Origin: Victivallis sp. Marseille-Q1083
Lineage (GTDB): Bacteria; Verrucomicrobiota; Lentisphaeria; Victivallales; Victivallaceae
Assembly: GCF_903645315.1 (NCBI RefSeq)
Contig: NZ_CAHJXL010000001.1
Span: 3,462,841 to 3,526,840 of the forward strand
Direction: 5' to 3'
Length of the DNA stretch: 64,000 nt
This document shows positions 61,962 to 64,000 of this stretch, piece by piece. The position numbers and the translations under genes are program-made. Position 1 is the stretch's first letter. The number at the start of each line of letters is the position of its first letter. The notes below the pieces were generated by a model. It made no database searches, had not been told where the DNA came from, and saw only the letters and a program-made list of their open reading frames with translations.

Positions 61962-63098
61962 ATGGAAACACTCGAGAAAAATATCGCGACGCCGCTGTCG
62001 CGGCAGCTCTACCGGATTCTGCTGCAGCGGATTGCTTCAGGGCGTTACGCTGCCGGCCGCAAACTCGACAGCATTCGAGTGCTCATCCAGGAATTCAAGG
62101 TCAGCAGCATGGTGGTCAACCAGGCGCTGGAATTGCTGGAGAAAGACCGCCTGATCATCCGGGTGCCGGCCAAAGGCGTTTATGTCAGCAGTTCCGAGTC
62201 GGTGGCGACCAAGCCGCTGCAGTTGCTGATCGCCTTTCCGGAGCTGGCCATTTCGCCGGATCTGCTGCCGCTTTCCGACTGGCATGCCAATTCGGAAATC
62301 TACCGCGGCATCCTCGGCTTCGGTTCCCGCCACAACGTCAATGTCCATCTGGAATATTTTCAGGAAGCTGCCGACGAGTTTGAGCTCAACGGGCAACTGC
62401 GGCGGCTCGATGGCTACGATGCGGTGCTGTTTTACGGAAACCAGCGCCAGCGGCTGCGGGCTCTGGCGCATACCGTGGTGCCGTACGTGTTCGATGTCGG
62501 CTGGGCGGAGTTGCCGCACCGCTTCGGTCATGAGCACATTGTCGGCTTCACGGTGGCGGACAATGCCGAGGTGTTGCTGCGATTCATGCGGCAGCGGAAT
62601 TTCCGCCGTTACGGTTCGATTACGCTTTATCATCCGGAAGAGGAACAGCACTTCCTGCTGCATCGGCTCGAACTGATTCATCAGCGGGCGGCCGGGTTCG
62701 GCGTCGAACCGGACGAGGAGTTTCAATTCGAAACCGCCGAAGCGCCGGCGGAAGCCGTCCGCCAGATAGCCGATCGGCTCCGCCGCGGATGTCCCGATTT
62801 GATTTTCTTCAATTCCGATGAACTTGAGCTGATGTACCGGGCGGCGGCCCGGGCCGGCCTGCTGCCCGGCCGGGATGTCAACTTCCTGTACATGGGGCCG
62901 GGGCCGGTTTGTCCGCAGGCGACCCGGGTGGCCGAACCGTATTTCCAGATCGGCGAAACCGTCGTCCGGAAGCTGGTCGAATGCGCCAGAGGCAATCAGC
63001 CTTGGGCGCCCGGCGTGACGCTGCTGTCCTCCCGGGTGATCGAGGGGGGCTCGACCGGGGCCGGCCGGGAGGAGCTGCCGGCGGCGAAGGTGGTTTGA
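61962..63098 (+). CDS. GntR/LacI-hybrid transcriptional regulator
   Basis: 378 aa from ATG 61962 (GGGGG upstream); the longer frame from 61722 crosses the promoter. N-terminal GntR helix-turn-helix (PLSRQLYRILLQRIASGRYAAG, IQEFKVSSMVVNQALELLEK), then a PBP1-like domain (LLIAFPELAISPDLLPLS, YDAVLFYGNQRQRL, DLIFFNSDELELMYRAAARAG). It shares architecture with the regulator at 59452-60561. It precedes a pseudopilin gene by 63 nt on the same strand, a likely target. Confidence 0.88.
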   Translation: METLEKNIATPLSRQLYRILLQRIASGRYAAGRKLDSIRVLIQEFKVSSMVVNQALELLEKDRLIIRVPAKGVYVSSSESVATKPLQLLIAFPELAISPDLLPLSDWHANSEIYRGILGFGSRHNVNVHLEYFQEAADEFELNGQLRRLDGYDAVLFYGNQRQRLRALAHTVVPYVFDVGWAELPHRFGHEHIVGFTVADNAEVLLRFMRQRNFRRYGSITLYHPEEEQHFLLHRLELIHQRAAGFGVEPDEEFQFETAEAPAEAVRQIADRLRRGCPDLIFFNSDELELMYRAAARAGLLPGRDVNFLYMGPGPVCPQATRVAEPYFQIGETVVRKLVECARGNQPWAPGVTLLSSRVIEGGSTGAGREELPAAKVV

Positions 63099-63161
63099 AT
63101 TGTTCCAGTCGTTTTTCCGTCGAACCGTAAAAATACAACACCAAAAAAAGGGAGGCAGGCG

Positions 63162-63845
63162 ATGAGAAAGAAATTCACATTAATTGAGCTGTTGGTTGTA
63201 ATTGCTATAATAGCAATACTTGCCAGCATGCTGCTGCCGGCTTTGTCCAAGGCCAAGGCGAAGGCACAACAGATCAAATGCACCAGCAATCTCAAGCAAT
63301 TCGGCTTGACGTTCCATCTGTATGCCAACGATTATGACGACTTCATGCCGCCGGCGGGGATCATCACGCCGAAGTACTATCCCGGCTGTTGGTGGGCTTA
63401 CTGGAGTGTGTCGGTCGCACCGTATTTTACCGCGGAACTGCCGTCGCCGCTGCCGGCGGATTGGAAGGCTCCGGACATTTATTTCTGCCCGGCCGGTTCC
63501 GACAATGGCTTTCAGGAGGACGGCTTCGATTATAAACACACCGGCTATTTTTACAATATCTCGATCGGACTGGTCGATATGGCCGGCGGGGCGGTCTGGG
63601 ATACGCCGGTGAAAAAACTCTCCTCCTGCCGGCTGCCGTCCAATTTTGTCGCTCTGGTCGACGCCTTCAATGCGAATGGCTGGCCGCTGTTCAACAATGA
63701 ATGGAAAGATAAATTCATCGGGCCGCACGGCAGCGGCGCCAGCAACATGACCTATGTCGACGGCCATGTCGGCAGCGCGCGGATTTACACCGTCACCGAC
63801 GAGGAATTCTGGCGGGATTTCCGGTTCGGCGATGAAGGCTGGTGA
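63162..63845 (+). CDS. Pseudopilin-like secreted protein
   Basis: 227 aa. [40 protein letters not shown], several aromatic stretches ([18 protein letters not shown]) and a C-terminal [27 protein letters not shown]. Its start is notably AT-richer at the DNA level than that of the other copies despite the same amino acids. Follows a GntR-type regulator. Confidence 0.88.
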   Translation: MRKKFTLIELLVVIAIIAILASMLLPALSKAKAKAQQIKCTSNLKQFGLTFHLYANDYDDFMPPAGIITPKYYPGCWWAYWSVSVAPYFTAELPSPLPADWKAPDIYFCPAGSDNGFQEDGFDYKHTGYFYNISIGLVDMAGGAVWDTPVKKLSSCRLPSNFVALVDAFNANGWPLFNNEWKDKFIGPHGSGASNMTYVDGHVGSARIYTVTDEEFWRDFRFGDEGW

Positions 63846-63879
63846 GTGATTCGAAAACGGAAATAAAATCAGCGCGGGA

Positions 63880-63903
63880 GGTACGGCCTGCTCCGGCCGT
63901 ACC
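63880..63903 (+). terminator. Hairpin, possible weak terminator
   Basis: GGTACGGCC (63880-63888) / GGCCGTACC (63895-63903) with a 6-nt loop after the pseudopilin stop. No T-run follows, so termination would be weak or Rho-dependent. Confidence 0.5.
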
Positions 63904-63947
63904 ATTCCAGCCGTTTTGACGGACTTGCTCTGAACAATGATACAGGT

Positions 63948-64000
63948 ATGCGCATGCTTATGATGAACAGAAAACAGTGGGGATACTTGCTTTTGCTGGC
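63948..64000 (+). CDS. Start of an exported protein, cut by window edge
   Basis: The frame opens MRMLMMNRKQWGYLLLLA and is still open at the last base. A basic-then-hydrophobic start suggests a signal peptide. AGG lies 7 nt before ATG 63954, so that codon may be the true start. Too short to classify. Confidence 0.4.
   Translation, partial: MRMLMMNRKQWGYLLLL

Noticed and set aside
1-64000. CRISPR array, rRNA operon, replication origin or prophage structural genes
   Set aside because: No regularly spaced repeats, rRNA-like sequence, DnaA-box cluster or capsid/tail genes were seen.

Overview
The window is a GC-rich bacterial chromosome segment. Gene content points to the Lentisphaerae/Victivallales (Planctomycetes-Verrucomicrobia-Chlamydiae group); this taxon call is an inference. 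Six separate genes encode secreted pseudopilin-like proteins that share an almost identical [16 protein letters not shown]-terminus and a C-terminal ADGH/VDGH motif, a family strongly expanded in Lentisphaerae. A sialate O-acetylesterase, a GH63-like glycosidase, DUF4832 and nucleoside hydrolase genes, and AraC and GntR/PBP-type sugar regulators fit a glycan degrader.

Layout. 1-6.5 kb: a corrinoid-dependent methyltransferase locus (UroD-type methyltransferase, corrinoid protein, [2Fe-2S]/ASKHA reactivase) divergent from a MetH-activation-like gene, an AraC regulator and a ROK protein. The + operon runs directly into a cobalamin riboswitch and then a pseudopilin gene. 6.5-8.5 kb: sialate O-acetylesterase. 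8.5-16 kb: an AT-richer mobile-element patch. It has an IS110-type element with a candidate bridge RNA, two identical 1369-bp IS4-type copies in inverted orientation around a tRNA-Val(GAC), the two separated halves of one IS1380-type transposase, the first codons of a tyrosine-integrase-like gene next to the tRNA, and a 5'-truncated membrane-protein gene. 16-24 kb: GH63-like glycosidase, methyltransferase, nadE, ispH, pepD, lactonase lipoprotein. 24-26.6 kb: permease plus PTS-EIIA/CBS module 1. 27-29.3 kb: BlaI/M56 peptidase/membrane protein module with a visible BlaI operator. 29.4-30.8 kb: flavodoxin/DUF3793 with twin operator-like boxes. 31-41 kb: pseudopilins, a SanA-like protein, a UDP-sugar pyrophosphorylase, ftsW, murG and an AraC regulator. 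41-55.5 kb: housekeeping genes (recN, ogt-like, M42 peptidase, FHA protein, ftsH, YggU, apgM-like, membrane glycosyltransferase, CPBP protease, icd), then EIIA/CBS-permease module 2 and a GNAT. 55.5-64 kb: metallophosphoesterase, nucleoside hydrolase, a broken DUF4832 gene, three pseudopilins and two GntR/PBP1-type regulators.

The most notable signals are the cobalamin riboswitch in front of a pseudopilin gene, the pseudopilin genes that each carry a different regulatory input, the duplicated EIIA-CBS/permease pairs, and the invertible tRNA-Val segment between identical IS copies. Gene starts were chosen by Shine-Dalgarno spacing and overlaps. Family calls are from recognised motifs only, because no database search was possible.
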